The notes: a model not told the origin generated them from the letters alone. Numbered from the stretch's first letter, positions 26,527 to 36,303 are shown. The stretch is 64,000 bases of DNA from Algoriphagus ornithinivorans (GCF_900115305.1 NZ_FOVW01000001.1:62001-126000), one strand, 5' to 3'. Numbers and translations: made by a program.

Positions 26527-28461
26527 ATGATACTAGATTCCAAAATACCTGCTGGTCCTTTAGCAGAAAAATGGACTAAGCACAAGTTTAACAGCAAGCT
26601 GGTCAATCCGGCAAACAAGAGAAAGTACGAGGTCATCGTAGTGGGTACAGGTTTAGCAGGAGCTTCTGCGGCAGCTTCTCTGGCAGAGTTGGGTTACAAT
26701 GTCAAGGCTTTTTGTTTCCAGGATAGTCCAAGAAGAGCGCACTCTATTGCGGCTCAGGGCGGAATCAATGCTGCTAAAAACTATCAAAACGACGGCGACT
26801 CAGTATTCAGATTATTTTATGATACCGTAAAAGGTGGTGACTACCGTGCCAGAGAGGCAAATGTGTACCGCCTAGCGGAGGTATCAGTTAATATTATTGA
26901 CCAATGCGTAGCTCAAGGTGTACCATTCGCACGTGAATACGGAGGTCTTTTGGCCAACCGTTCCTTCGGAGGAGCGCAGGTTTCCAGAACCTTCTACGCC
27001 CGTGGTCAAACCGGACAGCAATTGTTATTGGGAGCTTATTCAGCTTTGAGTAGACAAGTTGCTAACGGAAAAGTAAAATTATATCCTCGTACCGAGATGA
27101 TGGACGTGGTGGTGATCGATGGTCAAGCCAAAGGTATTGTGACCAGAAATCTGATTACCGGGGCCATTGAAACACATGCTGCCCATGCAGTATTGCTTTG
27201 TACAGGAGGATATGGAAATGTGTTCTTCCTATCAACAAATGCAATGGGTTCCAATGTAACAGCGGCTTGGAGAGCTCACAAGCGCGGTGCTTACTTTGCG
27301 AACCCTTGCTATACTCAGATTCACCCTACCTGTATCCCAGTTTCTGGAGATCATCAGTCAAAATTGACTTTGATGTCAGAATCTTTGAGAAATGATGGTA
27401 GAGTATGGGTGCCTGCCTCCAAAGAAATGGCAGAAAAGCTGAGAAAAGGTGAGATTAAAGCAAATGATATTCCTGAGAATGAAAGGGATTATTATTTAGA
27501 GAGAAAATATCCTTCTTTCGGTAACCTTGTACCAAGAGATGTGGCTTCAAGAAATGCAAAATATGTTTGCGACGAAGGAAGAGGGGTGAATGAAACTGGT
27601 GAAGCTGTTTTCTTGGATTTCAGAGATGCAATCAAAAGAGATACTGAAGAGGTGATCAGAGCTAAATATGGTAACCTTTTCGATATGTATCAGCAAATCA
27701 CCGGTGAAAACCCATACAAAGTACCTATGATGATTTATCCAGCTGTTCACTACACAATGGGTGGGCTTTGGGTAGATTACAATTTGATGACAACTGTGCC
27801 TGGTTTGTATGCATTGGGAGAGGCTAACTTCTCTGACCATGGTGCGAATAGATTAGGAGCATCTGCTTTGATGCAAGGTTTGGCGGATGGTTATTTCGTG
27901 ATCCCTTACACTGTGGGAGACTACCTAGCTCAAATCGGACCAAAGCCAGTGGATACCAACCATCCGGAGTTCGAAAAGACTGCGAAAGAAGTGAAGGAGA
28001 GAATCCAAAAGCTTTTGAGCATTAAAGGGTCAAAAACCGTCGATTATTTCCATAAGAAACTTGGTAAAATCATGTGGAATGAATGCGGAATGGCTAGAAC
28101 GGCTGAAGGTTTGTCAAAAGCTAAAGCTGAAATCAAAGCATTGAGAGCAGAATTCTGGAAAGACGTGAAAGTCCTTGGTGATAATGAGGAACTTAATCAG
28201 TCTTTGGAAAAAGCGCATAGAGTAGCTGACTTCCTTGAATTGGGAGAATTGATGATCGATGATGCTTTGAATAGAAATGAGTCCTGTGGAGGACACTTCA
28301 GAGAGGAATATCAAACTCCGGAAGGAGAGGCTTTGAGAGATGATGAAAACTTCGCTTACGTTGCTGCCTGGAAATACACAGGGGACAATCAGGAGGAAGA
28401 ACTCTACAAAGAGCCATTGGAGTTTGAAAACGTGAAGTTGACCCAGCGCTCATATAAATAA
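26527..28461 (+). CDS. sdhA: Succinate dehydrogenase/fumarate reductase flavoprotein subunit
   Basis: The catalytic subunit that oxidises succinate to fumarate (or the reverse). Rossmann motif [17 protein letters not shown] (about 38-54) binds FAD, and His72 in [11 protein letters not shown] is the covalent FAD attachment position. The substrate region includes [12 protein letters not shown] and [17 protein letters not shown]. The 644-aa length is that of type B enzymes. It lies between sdhC and sdhB, 23 bp from the latter. It is cytoplasmic, bound to the anchor through SdhB. Confidence 0.95.
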   Translation: MILDSKIPAGPLAEKWTKHKFNSKLVNPANKRKYEVIVVGTGLAGASAAASLAELGYNVKAFCFQDSPRRAHSIAAQGGINAAKNYQNDGDSVFRLFYDTVKGGDYRAREANVYRLAEVSVNIIDQCVAQGVPFAREYGGLLANRSFGGAQVSRTFYARGQTGQQLLLGAYSALSRQVANGKVKLYPRTEMMDVVVIDGQAKGIVTRNLITGAIETHAAHAVLLCTGGYGNVFFLSTNAMGSNVTAAWRAHKRGAYFANPCYTQIHPTCIPVSGDHQSKLTLMSESLRNDGRVWVPASKEMAEKLRKGEIKANDIPENERDYYLERKYPSFGNLVPRDVASRNAKYVCDEGRGVNETGEAVFLDFRDAIKRDTEEVIRAKYGNLFDMYQQITGENPYKVPMMIYPAVHYTMGGLWVDYNLMTTVPGLYALGEANFSDHGANRLGASALMQGLADGYFVIPYTVGDYLAQIGPKPVDTNHPEFEKTAKEVKERIQKLLSIKGSKTVDYFHKKLGKIMWNECGMARTAEGLSKAKAEIKALRAEFWKDVKVLGDNEELNQSLEKAHRVADFLELGELMIDDALNRNESCGGHFREEYQTPEGEALRDDENFAYVAAWKYTGDNQEEELYKEPLEFENVKLTQRSYK

Positions 28462-28484
28462 TCAAGACAAAAATTCATAGTAGT

Positions 28485-29234
28485 ATGAAATTGACATTAA
28501 AAGTTTGGAGACAGAAAAACAACGCCGATCAAGGCAAGTTTGTCTCCTACCCTGTAGAGGGAATATCCAAAGACATGTCCTTCTTGGAAATGATGGACGT
28601 GCTCAACGAACAATTGACTGAAAAAGGAGAAGATCCTGTACATTTTGATCATGACTGTAGAGAAGGTATCTGTGGAATGTGCTCCATGTATATCAATGGT
28701 AAGCCACATGGTCCTCAGCAAACTACTACCTGTCAGTTGCACATGAGATCTTTTAACGACGGTGAGACCATCACCATCGAACCTTGGAGAGCGAAGGCTT
28801 TCCCAGTGGTAAAGGATTTAGTGGTAGACAGATCTTCATTTGACAGAATTATTCAAGCCGGGGGTTATGTATCCGTAAACACCGGTGGTGTTCCTGATGC
28901 AAACGAAATTCCTATCCCTAAGAAAATTGCAGATGAAGCGTTTGATGCGGCGACCTGTATCGGTTGTGGTGCTTGCGTAGCAGCTTGTAAAAATGCCTCG
29001 GCAATGCTTTTCACTTCGGCAAAGATCTCTCAATTGTCCATGTTGCCACAAGGGCAGGTAGAAAGAAAAGAAAGAGCAGAAAAGATGATTGCTCAAATGG
29101 ATGCCGAGGGATTCGGAGCTTGTACCAATACAGGTGCCTGCGCAGCGGAGTGTCCTAAAGGTATTTCCCTAACCAATATTGCGAGAATGAATAGAGAGTA
29201 TTTCTCTGCAGTGGTGAGTAGCGAAAACGTCTAA
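28485..29234 (+). CDS. sdhB: Succinate dehydrogenase iron-sulfur subunit
   Basis: The electron-transfer subunit between FAD and quinone. The N-terminal ferredoxin domain has [16 protein letters not shown] followed by a later Cys in TTTCQLHM for the 2Fe-2S centre. The C-terminal part has [13 protein letters not shown] and [16 protein letters not shown] for the 4Fe-4S and 3Fe-4S centres. The cysteine number is complete. It closes the sdhCAB operon, which ends in a stable hairpin terminator 20 bp downstream. Confidence 0.95.
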   Translation: MKLTLKVWRQKNNADQGKFVSYPVEGISKDMSFLEMMDVLNEQLTEKGEDPVHFDHDCREGICGMCSMYINGKPHGPQQTTTCQLHMRSFNDGETITIEPWRAKAFPVVKDLVVDRSSFDRIIQAGGYVSVNTGGVPDANEIPIPKKIADEAFDAATCIGCGACVAACKNASAMLFTSAKISQLSMLPQGQVERKERAEKMIAQMDAEGFGACTNTGACAAECPKGISLTNIARMNREYFSAVVSSENV

Positions 29235-29253
29235 AATCCATATTTACGAAAAG

Positions 29254-29276
29254 AGCCAGGTTCGCCTGGCTTTTTT
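29254..29276 (+). terminator. sdhCAB terminator
   Basis: AGCCAGG (29254-29260), tetraloop TTCG, CCTGGCT (29265-29271) and a run of T. A typical UUCG-capped rho-independent terminator. Confidence 0.9.
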
Positions 29277-29355
29277 GTTTCTATACATTCAATTTGTGTT
29301 TTTTAAAGTGGAAATAGGACTGAAAAGTTATTTTTAACATAAAAACCCAATAAAA

Positions 29356-29386
29356 TTTCAAATTAGAGGCTTTTTTGCTAACTTTG
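29356..29386 (+). promoter_or_regulatory. Putative promoter of the symporter operon
   Basis: TAACTTTG (29379-29386) matches TAnnTTTG exactly; TTTC (29356-29359) is a weak -33 element at a spacing of 19. The leader to the symporter ATG at 29431 would be about 38 nt. Confidence 0.4.
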
Positions 29387-29430
29387 AAAAATTATATTTT
29401 AAAATCAATTGATACAAATCCAAAAACATA

Positions 29431-30861
29431 ATGCATTCCATAGATCTCTTGATCTTCCTGATATACATGATCGCCATGCTAGGTGTGGGCTATTTTTTCA
29501 TGAGAAAAAACACAGGACAGGAGGACTATTATGTTGGAGGCAGGAGTATAGGTAGTCTTCATATTGGATTATCAGTTGTAGCAACTGATGTAGGTGGAGG
29601 ATTTTCAATTGGACTAGGGGGCTTAGGTTTCGCAATGGGGCTTTCAGGTTCCTGGATGCTTTTTACAGGATTATTGGGAGCTTGGCTTGCAGCAGTTATT
29701 TTAATTCCTAGAGTAAAGTCCGACCCGGCATTTGCCAAATTTTTCACCTTTCCTCAGATAGTAGGATATCTCTATAATTCCACCACTGCAAGAGTGGCAG
29801 CTTTGATCTGTTTTTTGGGATATTTAGGATTTACCTCTTCTCAATTATTAGCCGGTGCAAAATTGGCTTCAGGTACTTTTGAGGCTTTGGATTTGCAAAC
29901 GGCTTTATTGATCATGGGTGCGATAGCAGTTGTTTACACCGTGATGGGAGGGCTTAAAGCTGTTATCTACACAGATACTATCCAATGGATTATTTTGATG
30001 CTAGGCTTGATGTTTATCGGTATACCCATGTCCTTTCATTATGTAGGTGGATGGCAGGGAATTCAATCCACCTTGCCAGCTGAATTCTTCTCCTTTTCCA
30101 ATTTAACTTGGCAGGATTTATTCAATTGGGGAATTACTATTATCCCAATTTGGTTTGTAGGAATGACGCTCTATCAAAGGATTTTCGCAGCCCGAGATGT
30201 CAAAACAGCTAAAAGAGCATGGTTTATTGCCGGACTGTTTGAATGGCCAATCATGGCGCTGATGGGAGTTTCTTTGGGTTTACTTTCAAGAGTCGCGGTT
30301 GAGCAGGGTGCTTTAGAAGGTTTTACTACGGCCATGGATCCGGAAATGGGATTGCCTGTTTTGCTAAGCCAGATTTTGCCTGCGGGCATTTTAGGATTAA
30401 TGATGTCTGCTTATTTTTCTGCGGTTCTTTCTACAGCTGATTCTTGCTTGATGGCTGCATCTGGAAATTTAACTACAGATTTGTTAGGCAAATATTTAAA
30501 AGGGAAATCTCACAAGTTGGAGATGAGAGTGTCCCAATTATTGACACTGCTGATTGGAATAGTAGCGATAGTAATTGCTTGGCAAATGACGGAAGTTCTA
30601 AGCTTGATGCTTTATTCCTATGCCTTCATGGTATCTGGTTTACTTGTACCAGTTGTGGCTGGGCTATTCTTTAAAAAGGATAATTCAAAAGCTGCGGTGT
30701 CTGCAATGATAATAGGAGGGGGCTTGACAGCTACCCTTACCTTCTTGGAAGTAGGGCTTCCATTTGGCTTGGATGCCAACTTATTTGGCTTAACTGCCTC
30801 TTTATTTACTTATATTAGTATTTATAAAATTGATCAAATCTTTATCCCTAGTAATAAATAA
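29431..30861 (+). CDS. Sodium:solute symporter (SSS family)
   Basis: A 476-aa inner-membrane protein with about 12-13 hydrophobic helices and the SSS signatures: N-terminal GQEDYYVGGRSIG (about 29-41), TDVGGGFSIGLGGLGFAMG (first helix of the LeuT-like core) and AYFSAVLSTADSCLMAASGN (about 325-345), which contains the Ser/Thr residues of the sodium-2 site. It imports a small organic solute with sodium. It is followed after 1 bp by a GNAT acetyltransferase and then a PLP racemase-like gene, so an amino acid or its derivative is the likely substrate. Exact solute unknown. Confidence 0.9.
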   Translation: MHSIDLLIFLIYMIAMLGVGYFFMRKNTGQEDYYVGGRSIGSLHIGLSVVATDVGGGFSIGLGGLGFAMGLSGSWMLFTGLLGAWLAAVILIPRVKSDPAFAKFFTFPQIVGYLYNSTTARVAALICFLGYLGFTSSQLLAGAKLASGTFEALDLQTALLIMGAIAVVYTVMGGLKAVIYTDTIQWIILMLGLMFIGIPMSFHYVGGWQGIQSTLPAEFFSFSNLTWQDLFNWGITIIPIWFVGMTLYQRIFAARDVKTAKRAWFIAGLFEWPIMALMGVSLGLLSRVAVEQGALEGFTTAMDPEMGLPVLLSQILPAGILGLMMSAYFSAVLSTADSCLMAASGNLTTDLLGKYLKGKSHKLEMRVSQLLTLLIGIVAIVIAWQMTEVLSLMLYSYAFMVSGLLVPVVAGLFFKKDNSKAAVSAMIIGGGLTATLTFLEVGLPFGLDANLFGLTASLFTYISIYKIDQIFIPSNK

Positions 30862-30862
30862 T

Positions 30863-31303
30863 ATGATAAAATTAGAAACTCTCTCCGCAATTGATAATGC
30901 AACTTTCCTTCAGAAAAATGAAATAGCAGATTTTCTGTTTGAGCATTTGGGAAAATATGGAGACCCTAAAGATGATATTATGAAGTGCTTGGATTATGCA
31001 CTTGATCAGGGACTTCATGCAGGTGGCTTTGTAGTCATTGCTCGTGAAAGTGGGAAAATTGTAGGAACGCTGGTGATGAATAAGACTGGTATGTCTAGTT
31101 ATATTCCTGAAAATATCCTGGTTTATATCGCTGTAGATGCTTCTCAAAGAGGAAAAGGGATCGGCGGAAAAATCATGGATATGGCTATCAAAATGGCAAA
31201 TGGAGCAATTGCATTGCACGTAGAACCAGATAATCCGGCGAAAAAATTGTATGAAAGACTAGGATTTACAAACAAATACCTCGAAATGAGATTGAATAAG
31301 TAA
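30863..31303 (+). CDS. GNAT-family N-acetyltransferase
   Basis: A small acetyl-CoA-dependent N-acyltransferase of the GNAT fold. The acetyl-CoA loop is visible as VDASQRGKGIGGKIMD (about 94-109, R/Q-x-x-G-x-G/A type), with the family's late strand ending ALHVEPDNPAKKLYERLGF. The ATG at 30863 gives 146 residues and begins one base after the symporter stop; a longer frame from 30830 would overlap that gene. It is one base from the racemase gene. A role in acetylating the imported amino acid or its D-form is an inference from the operon. Confidence 0.88.
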   Translation: MIKLETLSAIDNATFLQKNEIADFLFEHLGKYGDPKDDIMKCLDYALDQGLHAGGFVVIARESGKIVGTLVMNKTGMSSYIPENILVYIAVDASQRGKGIGGKIMDMAIKMANGAIALHVEPDNPAKKLYERLGFTNKYLEMRLNK

Positions 31304-31304
31304 G

Positions 31305-32375
31305 ATGGCTTATCTCACATTAAATAAATCCAAGCTCAAAGACAACTTTGAGTTCCTTAAAAAGAAATTTAACGAAAGCGGCGTTGCATGGGGAGTAGTC
31401 TCCAAACTACTATGCGGTAATAGACTTTTTTTGCAGGAATTGATCAACCTTGGGGTTGATGAAGTTCATGACAGCCGAATCAGCAATCTTGCGATGGTCA
31501 AGAAGCTGAATCCAGAAGTTCAGACTGTTTATATCAAGCCTGTTTCCAAAAGGAATGTGGGCAAAATGGTAGAATTTGCTGATGTCTCACTCAACAGTGA
31601 ATTGGAGACTATTCATTGGATCAGTGAAGAAGCTGTGCTCCAAAATAAAAAGCATAAGATCATTATTATGGTTGAAACCGGTGATCTGCGTGAAGGGGTG
31701 ATGGGAGAACAGTTGGTTGATTTCTATTCGGAAGTTTTTAAGCTCCCAAATATTGAAATCATAGGTTTGGGCACGAATCTCAATTGCCTCAACGGAGTAA
31801 TGCCTTCAACTGATAAGTTGATACAGCTTTCTTTGTACAAGCAAATCATCGAACTGAAATTCAATAAAAAGATTCCTTGGGTTTCGGCAGGCACTTCTGT
31901 GACTATTCCTCTGATGCTGACTCATCAACTGCCAATGGGAATTAATCACTTTAGAGTAGGGGAGACCCTATTTTTTGGAGTGGATCTGTTTGAAGAAAAA
32001 ATAATCGAAGGGATGCATGGTGATGTATTCGAGCTGCATGCAGAGATCATCGAAATGCAGGAAAAACCTTTACTTCCAGTTGGGAATCTTGCAGCCAATC
32101 CTCAGGGAGAGGTGGCAGAAATTGATGAAAGCCTCTACGGACAGACCTCATATAGGGCAATTGTAGATGTAGGGCTTCTTGACGTTGACCCTAAGTATCT
32201 ATTGCCAAAGGATTCCAGCATAGAAATATTAGGCGCTAGTTCAGATATGATTATCATTAATTTGGGAGAAAACCCGAATAAGTATCACGTAGGCGATGAA
32301 TTGACATTTGACCTCAAATACATGGGGGCTTTGGGTATTTTGAATTCTAATTACGTGGATAAAACCGTCATATAA
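31305..32375 (+). CDS. PLP-dependent alanine/ornithine racemase-family enzyme
   Basis: A fold-III PLP enzyme with an N-terminal TIM barrel and a C-terminal beta domain, related to the alanine/ornithine racemase (Orr/YhfX) group rather than to Alr. Lys34 in GVVSKLLCGN is the expected PLP lysine. The barrel contains DSRISNLAMVKKL and the phosphate-binding GTSVTIPL segment; FRVGETLFFGVD is typical of this group. At 356 aa the length fits. It starts one base after the GNAT stop. Substrate (ornithine, alanine or another amino acid) is not determined. Confidence 0.85.
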   Translation: MAYLTLNKSKLKDNFEFLKKKFNESGVAWGVVSKLLCGNRLFLQELINLGVDEVHDSRISNLAMVKKLNPEVQTVYIKPVSKRNVGKMVEFADVSLNSELETIHWISEEAVLQNKKHKIIIMVETGDLREGVMGEQLVDFYSEVFKLPNIEIIGLGTNLNCLNGVMPSTDKLIQLSLYKQIIELKFNKKIPWVSAGTSVTIPLMLTHQLPMGINHFRVGETLFFGVDLFEEKIIEGMHGDVFELHAEIIEMQEKPLLPVGNLAANPQGEVAEIDESLYGQTSYRAIVDVGLLDVDPKYLLPKDSSIEILGASSDMIIINLGENPNKYHVGDELTFDLKYMGALGILNSNYVDKTVI

Positions 32376-32444
32376 ATAGAAAGCTGGTTAGGCTATTGGC
32401 ATTAATTTTGGACTTTTGTTCGCTTACCAACTATTTTATTTATC

Positions 32445-33023
32445 ATGAAAAAATACCTATTGATTTTAGGGTTTGGCTTATTGATGATAAGCAATGTCCA
32501 AGCTCAGTCTGGCATCGGTTTCAGAGGAGGTGTTAACTTCTTCAACTTCGGAGGAAGTGATGTTTCAGAAAATGATTACACCAATAGAGCAGGATTCCAT
32601 GCAGGGATTTATGCCAATTTCTTACCGGATAGCCCTGTAAGCTTGGAGCCAGGTGTATTTTACTCTGTGAAGGGTACGCAAAATAATGATGCATTGAACA
32701 GCAGAGCAATTTTGAATTATGTTGATGTGCCTGTGCTATTACGTTTAAAGGCCGGAGATAGCTTCAATATATTTGCAGGACCTCAAGTCTCATTTTTACT
32801 AGATTCCAAATTTGAGGGAGATTTCGGGAGTTCTACGGTTTCCCTTCAGACTTCCAATGTCAGGGATTTAGACACTGGATTGGTCTTTGGAATTGGTTTT
32901 AATCCTGCCTCGGGTTTAAACCTCCAAGGTTCATATGATTTCGGAATGACTCCGGTTTTTAAGGACAGTGACGCTGATGTATACAATAGAGGGTTTAAAA
33001 TTTCCTTGGGAATATCTCTTTGA
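32445..33023 (+). CDS. PorT-like outer-membrane beta-barrel protein
   Basis: A 192-aa exported barrel of the OMP_b-brl_2 kind. Signal peptide 1-20 (ending VQA-Q), then alternating amphipathic strands with the family words GFRGGVNFFNF, AGFHAGIYANF, LEPGVFYSVKG, LNYVDVPVLLRLK and FAGPQVSFLL. It is a paralogue of the protein at 36304-36864, which shares each of these words. Function unknown; such eight-strand barrels are abundant in Bacteroidota. It begins 69 bp after the racemase-like gene and is followed by the second copy of the dispersed repeat. Confidence 0.88.
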   Translation: MKKYLLILGFGLLMISNVQAQSGIGFRGGVNFFNFGGSDVSENDYTNRAGFHAGIYANFLPDSPVSLEPGVFYSVKGTQNNDALNSRAILNYVDVPVLLRLKAGDSFNIFAGPQVSFLLDSKFEGDFGSSTVSLQTSNVRDLDTGLVFGIGFNPASGLNLQGSYDFGMTPVFKDSDADVYNRGFKISLGISL

Positions 33024-33037
33024 AAACAATAGAAGGC

Positions 33038-33198
33038 AAAGAGGCTGTCCCAAAAGTGCAATTTGTCACATTGAGCGTCCCGACAATTGTCCGGGATCGA
33101 AATGTAGACCACAACGATAGAAATGGCCTTCGACTTCCTGACTGCGTCAGGCAGGCGCTCAGGCTGACACTAGAGCTAATTCTGAGACAGCCTCTTTT
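33038..33198. repeat. Dispersed inverted repeat, copy 2, with nested palindromes
   Basis: Arms TGTCACATTGAGCG...TCGAAATGT (33064-33105) and the complement of TGTCAGCCTGAGCG...AGTCGAAGG (33127-33169) correspond to the two arms of copy 1, with a 21-bp centre. Each arm carries a small palindrome at the same place, after GAGCG: 33078-33096 in the left arm and 33137-33155 in the right. Outer words GAGGCTGTC (33041) and GACAGCCTC (33186) form a third stem with A/T ends, suitable as a bidirectional terminator. It lies between convergent genes and overlaps the last codon of the cytochrome gene. Confidence 0.82.
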
Positions 33199-34285
33199 AC
33201 TTTAAAGACAAAATCCAATCCCTAATCAGCTGAATTCCTTCTTCGTGGACAGTAGTTCTTCCAATTTCAGGCATAGCAACTCCCACCTCAGTACTTTTCA
33301 TCCTGTGTAAAAGGATAGATTCATCAGGTTTCCCTGGTAAAATATCATAAGTGAATTTTCCCGCTCCTTTTCCTGCCGCTACTGGAGTTTTATTCAGCCC
33401 CAATTTTAAAGGGTCTGTTTCTTCATAATCTAAAAATAACCCTGAAGTACTGGCTGGTCCTTCTGCATTGTGACAATGAGCGCAGTTAATATCCAAATAA
33501 GCTCTTGCCCTCAGGTTAAGGGTTTGATTTTTATCCTCGTAATTAATCAGACTAGGATGTTTTTGTGGATTATCGAATCCTAATAATTTTCCTTTTTCCT
33601 GCCAAACAATTAATTGATTTTTAGGACTTGCTCCCTCAGTTTTTTCCCAATTGAGATGTTTAATTTGCGCTCCAATAGGAGCCATATGCTCATTCTTATT
33701 ATGGCAAGATTTACACTGATTCTTATTGGGGATTAGATAGTCAATTACCTGTTCTTTCCCATCCAGACTTGTGAATTTTACCTTTGTTTGTCCGCCAACC
33801 ACCTTGAGCTGAGCATCTGTTTGGGCTTCATTCCAGATATAAGGATAAGCTTCCCAACCCGTACTTCCTAAGATCAAAAGTCTAGTCTCAATAATTCTCT
33901 TTTTGTCCTCTGGTTTCCTGAAATCTTCCGGATAATAGAAGTTTTTGATGAATATGGTTCCCTCTGGAAAATTGATTTCCCCATCAATGATTTCAGCGAT
34001 ACTATCCTTAGGAATGGATACAAAACGAGACTTTAATGCATAATCAGTAAATAGGGAAGATGCAGGAGAGTACTCTAGAAGCTCTGAGTTTTGGTGTAAT
34101 TTATTAAGCTCACCTTCAAAAAAGCTATAAGTAGATAACCACTTGTAGGGGAAATTTCCATCGGCATTTTCTTCTTCAACGGTAAGTTCAGCTACTGCCT
34201 CCTCCGAAGTCTCTTTTTTGCAGGAAAAAATAGCGAATAGAAGAATTCCAAAGGCGATCCAAGAAGTGAACTTATTCAAGATCAT
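33197..34285 (-). CDS. Diheme c-type cytochrome lipoprotein (SO2930/HNE_0200-like)
   Basis: An exported lipoprotein (signal ending FAIFSC, Cys22) with two heme-c motifs, CKSCH (about 189-193) and CAHCH (about 265-269). It resembles the SO_2930/HNE_0200-type family that is found next to a parallel beta-helix protein, and here such a gene lies 2 bp upstream. The region between the hemes lacks similarity to well-known cytochromes I can name. The late KPDESILLHRM and MPEIGRT segments are typical of this family and of planctomycete-type cytochromes. Electron partner and substrate unknown; it may pass electrons from a process carried out by the beta-helix protein. Confidence 0.85.
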   Translation of the reverse strand: MILNKFTSWIAFGILLFAIFSCKKETSEEAVAELTVEEENADGNFPYKWLSTYSFFEGELNKLHQNSELLEYSPASSLFTDYALKSRFVSIPKDSIAEIIDGEINFPEGTIFIKNFYYPEDFRKPEDKKRIIETRLLILGSTGWEAYPYIWNEAQTDAQLKVVGGQTKVKFTSLDGKEQVIDYLIPNKNQCKSCHNKNEHMAPIGAQIKHLNWEKTEGASPKNQLIVWQEKGKLLGFDNPQKHPSLINYEDKNQTLNLRARAYLDINCAHCHNAEGPASTSGLFLDYEETDPLKLGLNKTPVAAGKGAGKFTYDILPGKPDESILLHRMKSTEVGVAMPEIGRTTVHEEGIQLIRDWILSLK

Positions 34286-34287
34286 GA

Positions 34288-35583
34288 TTATAAGCTTTGA
34301 ATTACTGAAATATCAGTTGCAACAGAAACAGTGCAATTAGTAAATGGCTGGTAGTTTTTACTGGATTTAATTTCCTCTTTTCCTCCTGTCAGGTCAAAAA
34401 GTGTGAAGAAAAGTTCAGACATATTGGCTTCATCAATACAAATCTTCATGGGGTTGTTTTCAATAGTCTTGGAAAGATTTTGATCCCAGAAACCATCATA
34501 GATAATATCCTGGGTTTTGGCTTTTCCATGGGCATTATACAAACTGACCAATTGACCCAATTCCCTTGTCAAATCGGGGAATCCCTTACTTCTGTCATAT
34601 TCATTGTCATGAACGTAAATATTGCTGGTATACGGAGACCAGTTTGGGGCATATGTAGGAAAACCAGTAATTTGATAGCTGGCTATGGCTATTCCGGCGG
34701 TTTTGTTTCTAAGGATTTTATTACCAAAAACTTCCACATCCTTTGCGGCTAGCAACACAATGCCTGAACCAGGAGGGATCATGGTTACGGTATTTCCGTT
34801 TGGTCCTTCTCCTATAGGCGTAGCAAAGTTCTTATGATTATTCTCTAAAATTTGGTTGTTGTAAATTTTGGTTCCTTTTCCGTCCGATTTAGGTAGGCCA
34901 GGAAGATTGAAGACCAAAATGCCGCCAGAATTATTTCTGGCAACATTATTAAAAACCTCAGCATTATCAGAATTTTCAATTTCTATTCCAGCGACATTTC
35001 CGAAGGCCAAGGAGTTTTTGACAATAATATTTTCTGACTGACCAACATATATCCCGGCATCCTTGGAATGAGATGCGACGCAATCATCAATGACTACATT
35101 TTTACACTGCACTGGGTAGATCGCATAAGTTCCATTTTTTGATTTATCCCCATTCGTCCATGTAACATTGATTTTCCGAAATACTATGCCATCCGTGTGC
35201 TGTGCTTTAATCCCATCTCCGGGAGCATCTTCTATAGTTAAATCCTCTATTTTGATATTATTCCCAACAATTTTTACACCCTCTCCACCGGTTTTAAGGC
35301 CTCTAAAAGAAAGGACTGTTTTCATCATTCCGGCTCCCTTAATGGTGACATTGGATTTATTATCCAAGATTAGCTGGGTATTCAACTCATAAAAACCTTC
35401 TGGGATCTCGATCACAGAACTATCCTCAGCCATAATAAAAGCTTCAATTATACGCTCTACTTCTTTTATACTTTTCTTAGGAAGTTTGGAAGAATCAAAA
35501 AGTTGCTCATGGTTGGATTCCGAGCATCCAATCAGTAATAGAAAAAAAACTAACAGAGCTGGGGGAAAGGCAATTTTTCTCAT
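34288..35583 (-). CDS. Parallel beta-helix lipoprotein (partner of the diheme cytochrome)
   Basis: A 431-aa lipoprotein (lipobox LLIGC, Cys20) made of right-handed beta-helix repeats: Asn- and Ile-rich turns such as NVVIDDCVASHSKDAGIYVG, NIIVKNSLAFGNVAGIEIEN and VEVFGNKILRNKTAGIAIAS repeat every about 22-24 residues. Such helices bind or cleave polysaccharides, but no catalytic set typical of pectate lyase is clear to me. The pair with the cytochrome gene (2 bp apart) is a recurrent one in unrelated bacteria. The start at 35583 is followed by a typical signal peptide. Confidence 0.87.
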   Translation of the reverse strand: MRKIAFPPALLVFFLLLIGCSESNHEQLFDSSKLPKKSIKEVERIIEAFIMAEDSSVIEIPEGFYELNTQLILDNKSNVTIKGAGMMKTVLSFRGLKTGGEGVKIVGNNIKIEDLTIEDAPGDGIKAQHTDGIVFRKINVTWTNGDKSKNGTYAIYPVQCKNVVIDDCVASHSKDAGIYVGQSENIIVKNSLAFGNVAGIEIENSDNAEVFNNVARNNSGGILVFNLPGLPKSDGKGTKIYNNQILENNHKNFATPIGEGPNGNTVTMIPPGSGIVLLAAKDVEVFGNKILRNKTAGIAIASYQITGFPTYAPNWSPYTSNIYVHDNEYDRSKGFPDLTRELGQLVSLYNAHGKAKTQDIIYDGFWDQNLSKTIENNPMKICIDEANMSELFFTLFDLTGGKEEIKSSKNYQPFTNCTVSVATDISVIQSL

Positions 35584-35655
35584 GTGTAGGCTAATTCTGG
35601 GTTATATCAAAATTAACCTATCCCTGATTTTTAGACCTTGATAAAAGTCAAAATT

Positions 35656-36219
35656 TCAAATTCTGGCTCGTATTCTACTGAGTGTTTCAATAGTCATATC
35701 CAGAAAAGAGGCGATTTGCCCCACTGAAGCCTTCTGTATAATCTTAGGCTTTTTATCCATCAATTCCAGATATCGATCCTTCGCGGATTTAAATTTGGAG
35801 AAGATTAATTGCTCCTCAAGCGCGATGTAATATTTCTCTAATATGATCCTGTAAGCCCTTTCCATTTCCGGAAATTCAACAAAACATTGTTGTAAATTCT
35901 GATGTGAAATCCGGTACAGCAATGATTTTTCCAAAGTTTCAATGGTTTCGTAGCTGGGACTTCTCGTTATAAACGAGTGCATTGCTGTAACAAATTCCCC
36001 TTCCAAAGAGAAAGAAACCGTGATATCTCTGTTTTCACGGGTATAATAGCTTCTTGCAGAGCCTTCAGAAATATAATACAAGTAGCCACTAACATGACCT
36101 TCTTGTTCCAGCTTAAAACCTTTTTCAGCTTTGATTTCTTCTAATTTTGAAATAAAACCTACTCTAGTCGCTTCACTGACAGTAGTAATATTTTCAAAGA
36201 GGCCCGTTGATTGTTTCAT
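35656..36219 (-). CDS. Crp/Fnr-family transcriptional regulator
   Basis: A cyclic-nucleotide-binding-fold regulator. The N-terminal beta-roll (about 20-110) contains the G-Y-L-Y-Y-I-S-E-G-S-A-R-S-Y-Y strand pair; a long dimer helix follows, and the C-terminal HTH is seen in ASVGQIASFLDMTIETLSRIR. The cAMP-contacting residues of Crp are not evident, as in most Bacteroidota members, so the ligand is unknown. Start 36219 (MKQSTGLF) is preferred to an upstream frame adding a hydrophobic MIFLICA. It is divergent from the barrel protein, with 84 bp between starts, and may regulate it or the beta-helix/cytochrome pair. Confidence 0.88.
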   Translation of the reverse strand: MKQSTGLFENITTVSEATRVGFISKLEEIKAEKGFKLEQEGHVSGYLYYISEGSARSYYTRENRDITVSFSLEGEFVTAMHSFITRSPSYETIETLEKSLLYRISHQNLQQCFVEFPEMERAYRIILEKYYIALEEQLIFSKFKSAKDRYLELMDKKPKIIQKASVGQIASFLDMTIETLSRIRARI

Positions 36220-36303
36220 AGCACAAATTAAAAAAATCAACCGAATTACTTTTAAATAATGCGCTTCAGTTAGTTTTATGGAAATTTAAAACATAATGAA
36301 CAT

